From assembly GCA_020692205.1 (NCBI GenBank), contig JAIMKV010000045.1, forward strand, positions 1 to 41,471: a stretch of 41,471 nt of DNA. The letters are read 5' to 3'. The DNA comes from Myxosarcina sp. GA_180221_E-2-1-MAG-40_15. GTDB taxonomy: Bacteria > Cyanobacteriota > Cyanobacteriia > Cyanobacteriales > Xenococcaceae. Position numbers and translations under genes: made by a program. Below the pieces are notes generated by a model, which was given only the letters and a program-made list of their open reading frames with translations, was not told the DNA's origin and did no database searches. Every line of letters begins with the position of its first letter. The stretch's first letter is position 1. Below, in pieces: positions 10,255-17,832 of this stretch.

Positions 10255-10743
10255 ATGTTAGAAATCATTTGTGCTGGTTCTTTAGCTTGGTCAGTTAATG
10301 TTTGCCAAGGTAGAGAATTTTTTGATTTTGCATTGAACGAAGTAAAAGTATCAAACGTGAGCATACAAGATATTACTTTGAATCGAGAACAGTTAGCCAA
10401 GGGTAAACCTTATGAATCTGAATATAGAAGAGAAGCCGACAGAGATAGAGAGCAAAATGAAATAATCAACCAAGACAGAGACAGAGATAGAATTTATCGA
10501 GATGCCGATTGCTATAGACGAGACAGCGAATACGGTGAAGGAGACAGAGATAGAATTTATCGAGATGCTGATTGCTATAGACGAAACGGCGAATACGATG
10601 AAGAAGAAAGAGATAGAATTTATCGAAATCCCGATCAATATAATCGACGAGAAGGCGAATATATTGATCCTGAACCATCAAGAGATTACAGACGCGATCG
10701 CTCTAGAATTAACTACGAATCGGGGTACTATCGGCGGCGTTAA
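10255..10743 (+). CDS. Arg/Asp-rich repeat protein of unknown function
   Basis: 162 aa, unrecognised. The N-terminal ~18 residues are mildly hydrophobic (IICAGSLAWSVNV) and could be a weak signal peptide. From about residue 60 the protein is dominated by Arg, Asp, Glu and Tyr. Three copies of a 21-residue unit beginning RDRIYR (unit 1 RDRIYRDADCYRRDSEY, unit 2 RDRIYRDADCYRRNGEY, unit 3 more diverged) correspond to a 63-bp DNA repeat. The C-terminus ends in a YYRRR tail. The composition suggests a disordered or polyampholytic protein. It follows the RTX gene by about 100 bp on the same strand, so it might be co-expressed. ATG start. Confidence 0.55.
   Translation: MLEIICAGSLAWSVNVCQGREFFDFALNEVKVSNVSIQDITLNREQLAKGKPYESEYRREADRDREQNEIINQDRDRDRIYRDADCYRRDSEYGEGDRDRIYRDADCYRRNGEYDEEERDRIYRNPDQYNRREGEYIDPEPSRDYRRDRSRINYESGYYRRR
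10484..10672 (+). repeat. 63-bp tandem repeat, about three copies
   Basis: The string GATAGAATTTAT recurs at 10486, 10549 and 10612, exactly 63 bp apart. The first two units are nearly identical at DNA level and the third has diverged. Being 21 codons long, each unit keeps the frame of the Arg/Asp-rich protein. Confidence 0.85.
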
Positions 10744-10755
10744 ACTTGGATGAGT

Positions 10756-12408
10756 TTAAGTTGCTGTTGCCAGTAATGGTGCAGCAGACAGTAGCTTTTG
10801 AGTATAGGGATGTTGTGCTTGGGTAAAGATTTTTTCAGTGCTGTCAATTTCCACAATTTTACCGCCATTCATCACGGCAATGCGATCGCAAAAGAACCTG
10901 GCTACCCAAAGATCGTGGGTAATAAACAGATAAGTCAAGTCAAATTCTGCTTTTAACGCCAGCATTAGCTCTAATACCTGGGTTTGCACGGTAGCATCAA
11001 GCATACTCACCGGCTCATCACAAATTACTAGCTTAGGCTTAGTAATTAAGGCGCGAGCGATCGCCACTCGCTGCTGTTGTCCCCCCGATAGTTCTTTGGG
11101 ATAGCGTTGATAGTATTCTGTGGTGGGGATTAAGCCAACTTTTTCTAGCATGGCATGTACTTGCTGTTTGGCTTCTGTGGGAGTAGCCAATTTATGAATC
11201 AATAGCGGATCGGCAATACTTTCTCCGACAGTCATCAAGGGGTTAAGACAGGCATGAGGATCTTGAAATACCATCTGTAGTTGTCGCCGCTGACTCCGCA
11301 TTGCGTGAGACGAAAGAGTAGTTAAATCTTGTCCACCAAATTTAACCTGTCCTGAGGTGGGTTTAAGTAATTGCAAAATTGTTCTGGAGAGAGTACTTTT
11401 GCCACAGCCTGATTCTCCTACCAATCCTAATATTTCCCCTGAATATAGATCGAAGCTGATATCATCAACAGCTTTAATTACGGATGCTTTCTCGTGAGCA
11501 AACAATTGCTGGATCAAATTGGCTTCAAGGGTAAAGTACTGTTTTAGGTTTTTAACCTCTAGGATCACAGACTCTTGGTTATTAATCGCTTTAGATTCAT
11601 CTACTGCCTGTAGGTGGAGTGCTGCATCTAATAAAGACTTAGTATATTGATGCTGCGGCTGATCGAAAATTGATTTTACCTCTCCTGTTTCGACTATTTT
11701 GCCCTGATACATGACGGCAAGGCGATCGCAATATTCTCCAACCATCGCTAAGTCATGGGAAATTAGCAGCAATGCCATATCTCTCTCACTACAAAGCCGA
11801 GTCAACTCATCGAGGATTTCCGCTGAAACCGTAACGTCTAAACTGGTGGTAGGTTCATCAGCCACAATTACTTTAGGGTTAAGCAGCAAAGCTAGAGCGA
11901 TCGCCACTCGTTGCCGCATTCCGCCACTAAATTCATGGGGATACTGTCCCCAGCGATTGGCGGGTATTTTGACTGTCTCTAACGTTTCGATGGCCAATTT
12001 CTTAGCTGCATATTTAGTCAGGCGAGGTTGATGTGCCTTAATCGTCTCTAAACAATGATCGCCAATTGTCATCAAAGGATCTAATCGCGTCATCGGATCT
12101 TGAAAGATCAAAGCGACTACTTCCCCCCGAAACTGACGTAATTGGGTTTTATTCAACTCAAAAACTAACTTTTCTTGAAAAATAGCTTTTCCCTCTACCA
12201 TGCTACCTTCTGGCAGCAAGCGCATAATTGCTCGTCCTAAAGTAGATTTACCACAACCAGACTCTCCCACTAGCCCCATTTTTTCCCCTGGCTTAAGCTC
12301 AAAAGAAACATCATCTACCGCCCAAATAGTATCTTGCTGGGATTGGCGGGGATAAGCAACTCTGAGATTGGCGACTGACAATAGAGCTTGAGTCATAATC
12401 TGAGTCAT
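10756..12408 (-). CDS. ABC transporter, two fused ATPase domains (oligopeptide/dipeptide type)
   Basis: 550 aa from the ATG at 12408 (a TTG four codons upstream and an ATG four codons downstream are alternatives). It carries two complete nucleotide-binding domains, equivalent to DppD and DppF in one chain. NBD1 has Walker A GESGCGKST near residue 55, signature FSGGMRQRVAIA near 160 and Walker B VIVADEPTTSLD. NBD2 has Walker A GESGCGKST near 335, signature LSGGQQQRVAIA near 440 and Walker B LVICDEPVSMLD. Each domain ends with the oligopeptide-type C-terminal extension (HQYTKSLLDA and HPYTQKLLSA). It should energise uptake of peptides or similar solutes at the cytoplasmic face. No permease or binding-protein gene is adjacent, so partners are encoded elsewhere. 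Confidence 0.92.
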   Translation of the reverse strand: MTQIMTQALLSVANLRVAYPRQSQQDTIWAVDDVSFELKPGEKMGLVGESGCGKSTLGRAIMRLLPEGSMVEGKAIFQEKLVFELNKTQLRQFRGEVVALIFQDPMTRLDPLMTIGDHCLETIKAHQPRLTKYAAKKLAIETLETVKIPANRWGQYPHEFSGGMRQRVAIALALLLNPKVIVADEPTTSLDVTVSAEILDELTRLCSERDMALLLISHDLAMVGEYCDRLAVMYQGKIVETGEVKSIFDQPQHQYTKSLLDAALHLQAVDESKAINNQESVILEVKNLKQYFTLEANLIQQLFAHEKASVIKAVDDISFDLYSGEILGLVGESGCGKSTLSRTILQLLKPTSGQVKFGGQDLTTLSSHAMRSQRRQLQMVFQDPHACLNPLMTVGESIADPLLIHKLATPTEAKQQVHAMLEKVGLIPTTEYYQRYPKELSGGQQQRVAIARALITKPKLVICDEPVSMLDATVQTQVLELMLALKAEFDLTYLFITHDLWVARFFCDRIAVMNGGKIVEIDSTEKIFTQAQHPYTQKLLSAAPLLATAT

Positions 12409-12506
12409 GGTATTTAGCAATCTTCTGAACGATTAGTTTATCGCATTGTAATCAGCGATCAATCAAATTGGCTATGGTAATTTCTATTGAGACACGATAG
12501 TAGCAG

Positions 12507-13307
12507 CTAAAATTTTTGGGTTGATGATGGCGATTTAGGCTGATTAATCTTTTGAGCAGTACGTAATATTTGCCCCGCTAAAATAGCTGCCCCAAAGCCA
12601 TTATCTATATTAACTACACCAATACCAGCAGCACAGGAATTTAGCATAGTCAATAATGGTGCTACACCACCAAAGCTTGCACCATAGCCTACGCTAGTAG
12701 GTACAGCAATTACTGGGCAATCTGCCATCCCGGCGACAACGCTAGGTAACGCTCCTTCCATTCCCGCTACTACAATTAAAACATCGGCATCGTAGACAAC
12801 CTGACTATTGCTTAACAGGCGATGAATTCCAGCAACTCCTACATCCCAAAGACGAATTACGGCAAAACCACAGAGTTCGGCGGTGATCGCCGCTTCTTCC
12901 GCCACAGGAATATCCGCAGTACCAGCAGTCAGAATGGAAATTGTGCCTAATTGACTGGGAGTTTGTGGTGAAGATAGGGCGCAAATATGGGCATGAGGAT
13001 AGTAAATTAAATCAGGAAGAGCCGTTTTTAACTGTTGGTAGACTTCCGCCTCAATACGAGTTGCCATAACTAATGTGGAATCTCGACTCATGGCGGTAAT
13101 GATCTTGATGATTTGTTCTGGGGTTTTGTCTGCACCCCAGATAACTTCAGGAAAGCCCGTTCTCAACTGTCGATGATGGTCTATTTTGGCAAACTCATCT
13201 AGTGTTTCAAAGGGTAAATGTTTGAGCTTTTCTAAAGCAGTTTCGGGGCTAATATCGCCAGATGCGATCGCCTGGAGTAGTTTTTGTAGTGCTTCTGGTT
13301 GAGTCAT
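12507..13307 (-). CDS. larB: LarB family protein (circadian phase modifier CpmA-like)
   Basis: 266 aa from the ATG at 13307; a TTG seven codons upstream lies in the dnaK terminator and is unlikely. The C-terminal half (about residues 115-255) is a PurE-like carboxylase fold with GTADIPVAEEAAITAE, VAGMEGALPSVVAGM and PTSVGYGASFGG. LarB carboxylates and hydrolyses nicotinic acid adenine dinucleotide to begin synthesis of the nickel-pincer cofactor. In cyanobacteria the same family has been named CpmA for an effect on circadian phase in Synechococcus elongatus. No larC, larE or larA is in the window, so the nickel-cofactor role is not supported locally. It lies downstream of dnaK, separated by a terminator. 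Confidence 0.88.
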   Translation of the reverse strand: MTQPEALQKLLQAIASGDISPETALEKLKHLPFETLDEFAKIDHHRQLRTGFPEVIWGADKTPEQIIKIITAMSRDSTLVMATRIEAEVYQQLKTALPDLIYYPHAHICALSSPQTPSQLGTISILTAGTADIPVAEEAAITAELCGFAVIRLWDVGVAGIHRLLSNSQVVYDADVLIVVAGMEGALPSVVAGMADCPVIAVPTSVGYGASFGGVAPLLTMLNSCAAGIGVVNIDNGFGAAILAGQILRTAQKINQPKSPSSTQKF

Positions 13308-13327
13308 AGCGGGAGAAAATTTGAGCA

Positions 13328-13363
13328 AAAAAAGAGAGACATATCCACTGAGGTATGTCTCTT
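13328..13363 (-). terminator. Rho-independent terminator of dnaK
   Basis: On the minus strand the stem AGAGACATA (13362-13354) pairs perfectly with TATGTCTCT (13343-13335) around a 10-base loop and is followed by a CTTTTTTT tract. It lies about 50 bases after the dnaK stop and immediately before the larB start. Confidence 0.85.
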
Positions 13364-13410
13364 GATTAATCTAAATTATATAGTTAGAACGAACTGTCTA
13401 ACTATAAAGA

Positions 13411-15339
13411 TTACTTAGTTTCCGAAAACTCAGCGTCGATGACATCATCACCACCATCGCTACTACCACCATCAGCACCACCTGTAGGAGGTTCGGCGCC
13501 AGGTGCGCCACCAGGTGCTGCATCGGCAGCGCCATCACCTTGCTGATAAATGTTGCTACCAATAGTGTAAAGAGTCTGTTGTAACTCAGGTAAGAGAGTT
13601 TTTATTTTCGCGTCATCTTCTGATGCTACAGCTTCTTTCAGGTCTTTAATCAAACCTTCAGCTTTGGTTTTATCATCAGCAGGCACTTTATCGCCTAATT
13701 CGGTAAGCTGTTTTTCTGCTTGATAAACTAGAGAGTCAGCTTGGTTTTTGCGGTCAATCGCTTCACGACGTTCTTTATCGGCAGCAGCATTTGATTCTGC
13801 TTCCTGTACCATGCGGTCTACTTCATCATCAGGAAGAGTAGATGCACCAGTGATACTGATCGACTGTTCTTTGCCTGTACCTTTGTCTTTGGCAGTTACG
13901 TTTAAGATACCATTAGCATCAATATCAAAGGTAACTTCAATTTGAGGTACACCACGGGGTGCTGGAGGAATACCGTCTAAACGAAATGTTCCCAAGCTCT
14001 TATTATCTTTACCAAATTCTCTCTCCCCTTGTAGAACATGAATTTCTACGTTGGTTTGACCATCAACGGCAGTAGAGAAGGTTTCCGATTTTTTAGTCGG
14101 AATAGTTGTGTTGCGTGGGATGATTTTAGTCATTACGCCACCCAAGGTTTCTACACCTAAAGATAGAGGCGTAACATCTAGCAGCAAGATATCTTTTACT
14201 TCCCCAGCCAAGACACCAGCTTGAATAGCTGCACCAACTGCCACTACTTCGTCAGGGTTAACAGTTTGGTTAGGATCTTTACCCAAAACCTTTTTAGTAA
14301 TATCAACAATCGCTGGAATCCGAGTTGACCCCCCTACCATGACTACTTCATCAATGGCCTCTTTGGCTAGTTTGGAGTCCTTGAGAGCCTGCTCTACAGG
14401 AATACGACAGCGATCAATTAGATCGGAACAGAGTTCTTCAAACTTAGCTCTAGTTAGAGAAACATCTAGGTGTTTGGGCCCATCCTGAGTCGCTGTAATA
14501 AAGGGTAAGTTAATATCGGTCTGGGTTGCACTAGAAAGCTCGATTTTGGCTTTTTCTGCTGCTTCAGTCAAACGCTGTAAAGCTTGATTATCTTTACGTA
14601 AATCGATACCTTCGTTTTTCTGAAACTCGCTTGCTAGGTAATCAACAATTTTTTTATCAAAATCGTCACCACCCAGGTGCGTATCTCCAGCAGTAGCGAG
14701 TACTTCAAATACGCCATCGCCTACTTCTAAGATAGAAACGTCGAATGTACCACCCCCTAAGTCAAATACCAGAATAGTTTCATTACTTTTCTTATCTAAG
14801 CCGTAAGCTAGAGAGGCTGCGGTAGGCTCGTTGATAATCCGCAATACCTCAACCCCAGCGATTTTACCAGCATCTTTGGTTGCTTGACGCTGAGAGTCGT
14901 TAAAGTAAGCAGGAACGGTAATAACCGCCTGAGTTACTTTTTCTCCAAGATACTTGCTAGCATCCTCAATTAACTTCCGTAACACCTGAGCCGAAATTTC
15001 TTCTGGTGCAAACTGCTTATCTTGTGCTGGACAGTTCAGCTTAACGTTACCCTTACTGTCTCTAATTACTTCATAGGCTACTTCTTTGGTTTCGTTAGTT
15101 ACCTCATCATACTTACGCCCGATGAACCGTTTTACCGAATAGAAAGTGTTGCCAGTGTTCATCACCGCCTGACGTTTAGCAATCTGACCAACTAGAAGAT
15201 CGCCATTTTTAGCATAAGCAACAACTGAGGGAGTAGTTCTAAAACCTTCCGCGTTAGCGATAACTGTGGGTTTCCCCCCTTCCATCACTGCTACACAAGA
15301 GTTAGTAGTTCCTAAGTCAATACCAACAACTTTTGCCAT
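13411..15339 (-). CDS. dnaK: Chaperone protein DnaK (Hsp70)
   Basis: ATP-dependent cytosolic chaperone working with DnaJ and GrpE. 642 aa. Seen: phosphate-1 loop [17 protein letters not shown] at residues 6-22, phosphate-2 [17 protein letters not shown] near 195, adenosine-binding [10 protein letters not shown] near 335, the linker DVTPLSLG near 390 followed by the substrate-binding domain, and a glycine- and alanine-rich tail with a DDVIDAEF end, the usual EEVD-like bacterial terminus. Cyanobacteria have several dnaK copies; length and ending are those of the main DnaK2 type. No grpE or dnaJ is adjacent, and I see no CIRCE before it. Its upstream region has been altered by the tnpB element. 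Confidence 0.97.
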   Translation of the reverse strand: MAKVVGIDLGTTNSCVAVMEGGKPTVIANAEGFRTTPSVVAYAKNGDLLVGQIAKRQAVMNTGNTFYSVKRFIGRKYDEVTNETKEVAYEVIRDSKGNVKLNCPAQDKQFAPEEISAQVLRKLIEDASKYLGEKVTQAVITVPAYFNDSQRQATKDAGKIAGVEVLRIINEPTAASLAYGLDKKSNETILVFDLGGGTFDVSILEVGDGVFEVLATAGDTHLGGDDFDKKIVDYLASEFQKNEGIDLRKDNQALQRLTEAAEKAKIELSSATQTDINLPFITATQDGPKHLDVSLTRAKFEELCSDLIDRCRIPVEQALKDSKLAKEAIDEVVMVGGSTRIPAIVDITKKVLGKDPNQTVNPDEVVAVGAAIQAGVLAGEVKDILLLDVTPLSLGVETLGGVMTKIIPRNTTIPTKKSETFSTAVDGQTNVEIHVLQGEREFGKDNKSLGTFRLDGIPPAPRGVPQIEVTFDIDANGILNVTAKDKGTGKEQSISITGASTLPDDEVDRMVQEAESNAAADKERREAIDRKNQADSLVYQAEKQLTELGDKVPADDKTKAEGLIKDLKEAVASEDDAKIKTLLPELQQTLYTIGSNIYQQGDGAADAAPGGAPGAEPPTGGADGGSSDGGDDVIDAEFSETK

Positions 15340-15798
15340 ACTCTAATTAAATACTCCGAATTTAACAACAAAAACTAAATTTATTTTTTAGGTAGTCAAC
15401 CTGGCATCGTCTTACGCTATGCAATATACACAATGCTGTAGATGATTCGTGACTCTTATTGGTTTGCTTGACCAACGGTTGCAGCAGAGGTCGGATTCAC
15501 CAAGGCGATCGCCTTAAAGTCCTGCTAAGCGCGCCGCCAGAGCGACGTTTAATGCTTCGCATCCCTCTACGGGACACAGCTCCGTCGTGTCTTAGTCAAC
15601 GTTCCCCTGCCTCGAAGAGGCAATAGAGCTGACCACTTTAACGGCGGAGTTATCTCTAACTCCCCTCAGTTTTCACTTCATCTTTATACATAGTGCAAGC
15701 TGATGATAGGTCTTAGGTAGTGTAGTTTTCCGAACCTTGAGGTGACGGTTGTGAAGAAGTTGTCTAATGACGGGTTCGCGAATATTAATCTCGATACA
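15340..15798. other. Hairpin-rich non-coding region between dnaK and tnpB
   Basis: About 460 bases with no credible gene. The dnaK promoter should lie in the part nearest 15339. Four perfect palindromic structures are packed further out: AAGGCGATCGCCTT (15502-15515); GACAC/GTGTC (15573-15577 and 15587-15591); TGCCTC/GAGGCA with a GAA loop (15608-15622); GGAGTTA/TAACTCC with a TCTC loop (15646-15663). Base composition is richer in G+C than neighbouring spacers. It could be the scar of an older mobile element, a structured leader, or dispersed repeats; I cannot decide. Confidence 0.4.
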
Positions 15799-15945
15799 TT
15801 GACATCCTACCACCACTAAACGCTTAGGCGTTTTAGTAGGGGATTCCGAAGACTCACGACTTAGGTTTTCTGTTTCGCTCTGTGCCAACTAGAATACCGT
15901 TACTGATACTCCCCGTCGCATCCAGTCCACAGACATTTTGTAAGA
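15799..15945 (-). ncRNA. Candidate omega RNA (TnpB guide RNA) region
   Basis: TnpB proteins use a guide RNA covering the 3' part of tnpB and the right end of the element, with the guide taken from the DNA just outside. Here that would be the minus-strand segment through the end of tnpB and the 15811-15842 hairpin up to 15799, with the guide beginning TGTATCGAGATT from 15798 downward. The 5' limit is arbitrary; nothing in the sequence fixes it. This is inference from the family, with the hairpin as the only direct sign. Confidence 0.35.
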
Positions 15946-17140
15946 CGACCTGCCCGACCGCCTTTATACACGTCAGTTGCTCTACTTGGGGAGACCCCAA
16001 GACCGCACTTACTCCTCTATTTCTCACTTCCTGACTAGCTGCTACATCTCTTGCAGTTGTATATCCACACTCATCACAATGGTGAACCCTAACATCTAAA
16101 GTTTTCTTACCTGTATGTGCGCCACAATTCGGACAAGTTTGACTCGTTCCGTCTTTGTTCACCTTGGCAAAATAAGTATCTGTCTTCCAGCACATCCACT
16201 GCAAAATACTTACAAAATGACCAAATCCAGCATCGGCTGAAGATTTAGAAAGCATACCTCTTTGCCAGGATACAAAATTGATATCTTCAACAAATATCAT
16301 TCCCGCATCTTGTACTAGTTGATGACTTAATTTAAAATGCCAATCTTTTCGAGTGTCAGATATACGCTGATGTAGTCGAGCTATTTTCTGATTAAGTTTG
16401 TGTCGATTATTTGAACCTTTTTGCTTGTTTCTCAGCCTACGAGACAGCAATTTAAGCTTGTATTGTAGAGTCTTGAGAAATCGAGGTCGTTTAATCTCTA
16501 GTCCATCACTAGTAGCTACAAATTTGTCAAAGCCAAGATCCAAGCCTCGCGGATGTCCGTGAGGTAATGGATCGGGAACATTAACATTTAGCTGCAATGA
16601 TAGCATCACAAAATAACCAGATGCCTTTCTTACTATCCTTGCTTGCTTAGGAACAAAACCATCAGGTATGGGACGAGACATTCTCCATTTAACATCTTTC
16701 AAGCCAGGTAATTTAATCGATTTTTCTGATATCGGGTCTTTATTTAACTGAGGGAAGACAAATGACCGCAATCGGTACTTATTTTTAAACCTCGGAAACC
16801 CGAAGCCTCTAGCTTTCATGTCATCCCAAGTCCTATCTAATGTTCTCAGTGTTTGTTGTAAAACCTGAGCATTAGCAGACTTGAGGAAGTCATTAGTTTT
16901 CTTAGCTTCTGTTAGCAGACGTGCCTGAACGTGGTAATTAGGGAATGGTTCGTCAACTGACATGATGTATTCACGTTCAATCGAGCAAGCATTAATTAGA
17001 GACTTACGAGACTTACACCAGTCTTTACGCAATCCAAGGGCAAAGTTCCAGACGGAGCGACATACATTAAGAGTGTTCTCAATGCTGTCAATCTGTTGTA
17101 AAGTTGGTTCTAATTTGTACTCGTAAGTCAAAGTAATCAT
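15854..17140 (-). CDS. tnpB: TnpB-type RNA-guided endonuclease (IS200/IS605)
   Basis: 428 aa, full length. It has the N-terminal domain with YKLEPTLQQIDSIENTLNVCR, the middle RuvC-like region, and a C-terminal zinc finger. The RuvC triad appears intact: D201 in RGLDLGFDKF, E285 in IFVEDINF and D365 in TTARDVAAS. The zinc-finger cysteines are C336, C339, C355 and C358 (CPNCG and CDECG). TnpB proteins are guided nucleases that cut the empty donor site and help retain the element; they do not transpose by themselves. The ATG at 17140 is preceded by AT-rich DNA. It lies between dnaK and a SemiSWEET gene, pointing toward dnaK, and may be read with it. An active protein is plausible because no residue of the triad is missing. 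Confidence 0.92.
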   Translation of the reverse strand: MITLTYEYKLEPTLQQIDSIENTLNVCRSVWNFALGLRKDWCKSRKSLINACSIEREYIMSVDEPFPNYHVQARLLTEAKKTNDFLKSANAQVLQQTLRTLDRTWDDMKARGFGFPRFKNKYRLRSFVFPQLNKDPISEKSIKLPGLKDVKWRMSRPIPDGFVPKQARIVRKASGYFVMLSLQLNVNVPDPLPHGHPRGLDLGFDKFVATSDGLEIKRPRFLKTLQYKLKLLSRRLRNKQKGSNNRHKLNQKIARLHQRISDTRKDWHFKLSHQLVQDAGMIFVEDINFVSWQRGMLSKSSADAGFGHFVSILQWMCWKTDTYFAKVNKDGTSQTCPNCGAHTGKKTLDVRVHHCDECGYTTARDVAASQEVRNRGVSAVLGSPQVEQLTCIKAVGQVVLQNVCGLDATGSISNGILVGTERNRKPKS

Positions 17141-17154
17141 AAGGCTATTTTAGC

Positions 17155-17179
17155 CTACACAGTACATTTTTTTGTGTAG
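17155..17179. repeat. Hairpin upstream of tnpB (possible left-end structure)
   Basis: CTACACA (17155-17161) pairs perfectly with TGTGTAG (17173-17179) around an 11-base loop. It lies 15 bases upstream of the tnpB start. On either side GGCTA/TAGCC and GGCTAAAAT words repeat. The position suits an IS605-type left-end hairpin, but transcription control is also possible. Confidence 0.45.
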
Positions 17180-17225
17180 AAAATATAAACTAAGGCTAAA
17201 ATGTTTATGTTGCTGGCAAAATTCA

Positions 17226-17341
17226 CCCCACCACTAAACACTATATGCGAAGAGGTATGCCACGGCATATGCGGAGCGCGGTATCCTTGAGGACTAGCTT
17301 CGCGTCGTCCGTGATAGACATTCTTGGTGTTTTAGTGGGGG
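17226..17341. repeat. RE-like hairpin arms split by an 85-bp palindromic insert
   Basis: The arms CCCCACCACTAAACAC (about 17226-17241) and GTGTTTTAGTGGGGG (17327-17341) have the same sequence signature and orientation as the hairpin at the right end of the tnpB element (15811-15842), including the extra A in one arm. Between them is a G+C-richer segment with nested palindromes (GGTATGCC, GGCATATGC, GCGGTATCC). It reads as a second terminal-type hairpin into which a short dispersed repeat has gone, or a hairpin with an enlarged head. Confidence 0.5.
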
Positions 17342-17407
17342 TACTCTTTTGCATTTTAGATAGTTAAGTCTAATTAATATTAATAACGGAAGCTCAACGA
17401 TTGTCCT

Positions 17408-17662
17408 ATGGAACCAATGACTTATGTGGGTCTTGTTGCGGGAATTTTAACTACTATTTCTTTCCTACCACAAGCAATTAAAACCTGGCAAACTAAATCA
17501 ACCAAGGACATTTCCCTGGCAATGTTTCTGAGTTTTTGTGTTGGAGTTGTTTTATGGGTGATCTATGGCTTTTATACCAATAATTTACCAGTGTTTGTCG
17601 CTAACTTTGCCACCTTTGTTCTAGCATTTTCGATTTTGGTTTGCAAGTTAAAATATGGCTAG
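17408..17662 (+). CDS. SemiSWEET sugar transporter
   Basis: 84 aa with three membrane segments forming one triple-helix bundle of the MtN3/saliva (PQ-loop) fold. The PQ motif is at about residues 20-22 (SFLPQAIKTWQTKSTKDIS), and the conserved FCVGVVLWVIYG stretch follows in helix 2. Bacterial SemiSWEETs dimerise to make a facilitative pore for sugars such as glucose or sucrose; the substrate here is not known. ATG start. It is alone, with an inverted repeat downstream at 17775 and gpsA 170 bp further on. Confidence 0.9.
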   Translation: MEPMTYVGLVAGILTTISFLPQAIKTWQTKSTKDISLAMFLSFCVGVVLWVIYGFYTNNLPVFVANFATFVLAFSILVCKLKYG

Positions 17663-17774
17663 AATAACGTTTTGCTGATTAACCAAGTTTAAATCTAGAA
17701 CAGATTAAGCATCAATTCTAAAACTTCTCATCAACAATCGCATTTATTTTTGTAAGTTATGGTAATAAAGCGCG

Positions 17775-17806
17775 AAATCTCTTTTACAGTATTAGGAAAG
17801 AGATTT
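17775..17806 (+). terminator. Hairpin between SemiSWEET and gpsA
   Basis: Perfect 10-bp arms AAATCTCTTT (17775-17784) and AAAGAGATTT (17797-17806) with a 12-base loop, followed by an AT-rich tract. It may end SemiSWEET transcripts, or lie in the gpsA leader, whose start is 26 bases further on. Confidence 0.4.
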
Positions 17807-17832
17807 TAAAATATTATTTTGGGATTATATTT

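Larger units (their letters stand above)
15799..17225 (-). mobile_element. IS200/IS605-type element carrying tnpB only
   Basis: The tnpB gene is flanked by features of this IS group. On the minus strand, after tnpB, come a hairpin (CCCCTACTAAAACGC / GCGTTTAGTGGTGG, plus-strand 15811-15842) and then TAGGATGTCAA ending at 15799. TCAA is a right-end cleavage site known in this family, so 15799 is a proposed right boundary. On the other side a hairpin CTACACA/TGTGTAG lies at 17155-17179, a candidate left-end structure; the exact left boundary is not clear. There is no tnpA, so movement would need transposase supplied in trans. There are no target duplications, as expected for this family. Confidence 0.65.

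Noticed and set aside
10393-10753. Several overlapping ORFs in other frames of the Arg/Asp-rich repeat gene
   Set aside because: The 63-bp repeat has few stops in any frame, which creates open shadows. The chosen frame has its own ATG and spacing and extends beyond the repeats.
15673-15888. 71-codon minus-strand ORF overlapping the tnpB 3' end and its terminal hairpin
   Set aside because: It overlaps tnpB in another frame and runs through the IS end hairpin; the peptide has no recognisable features, so it is most likely a chance ORF across the junction.
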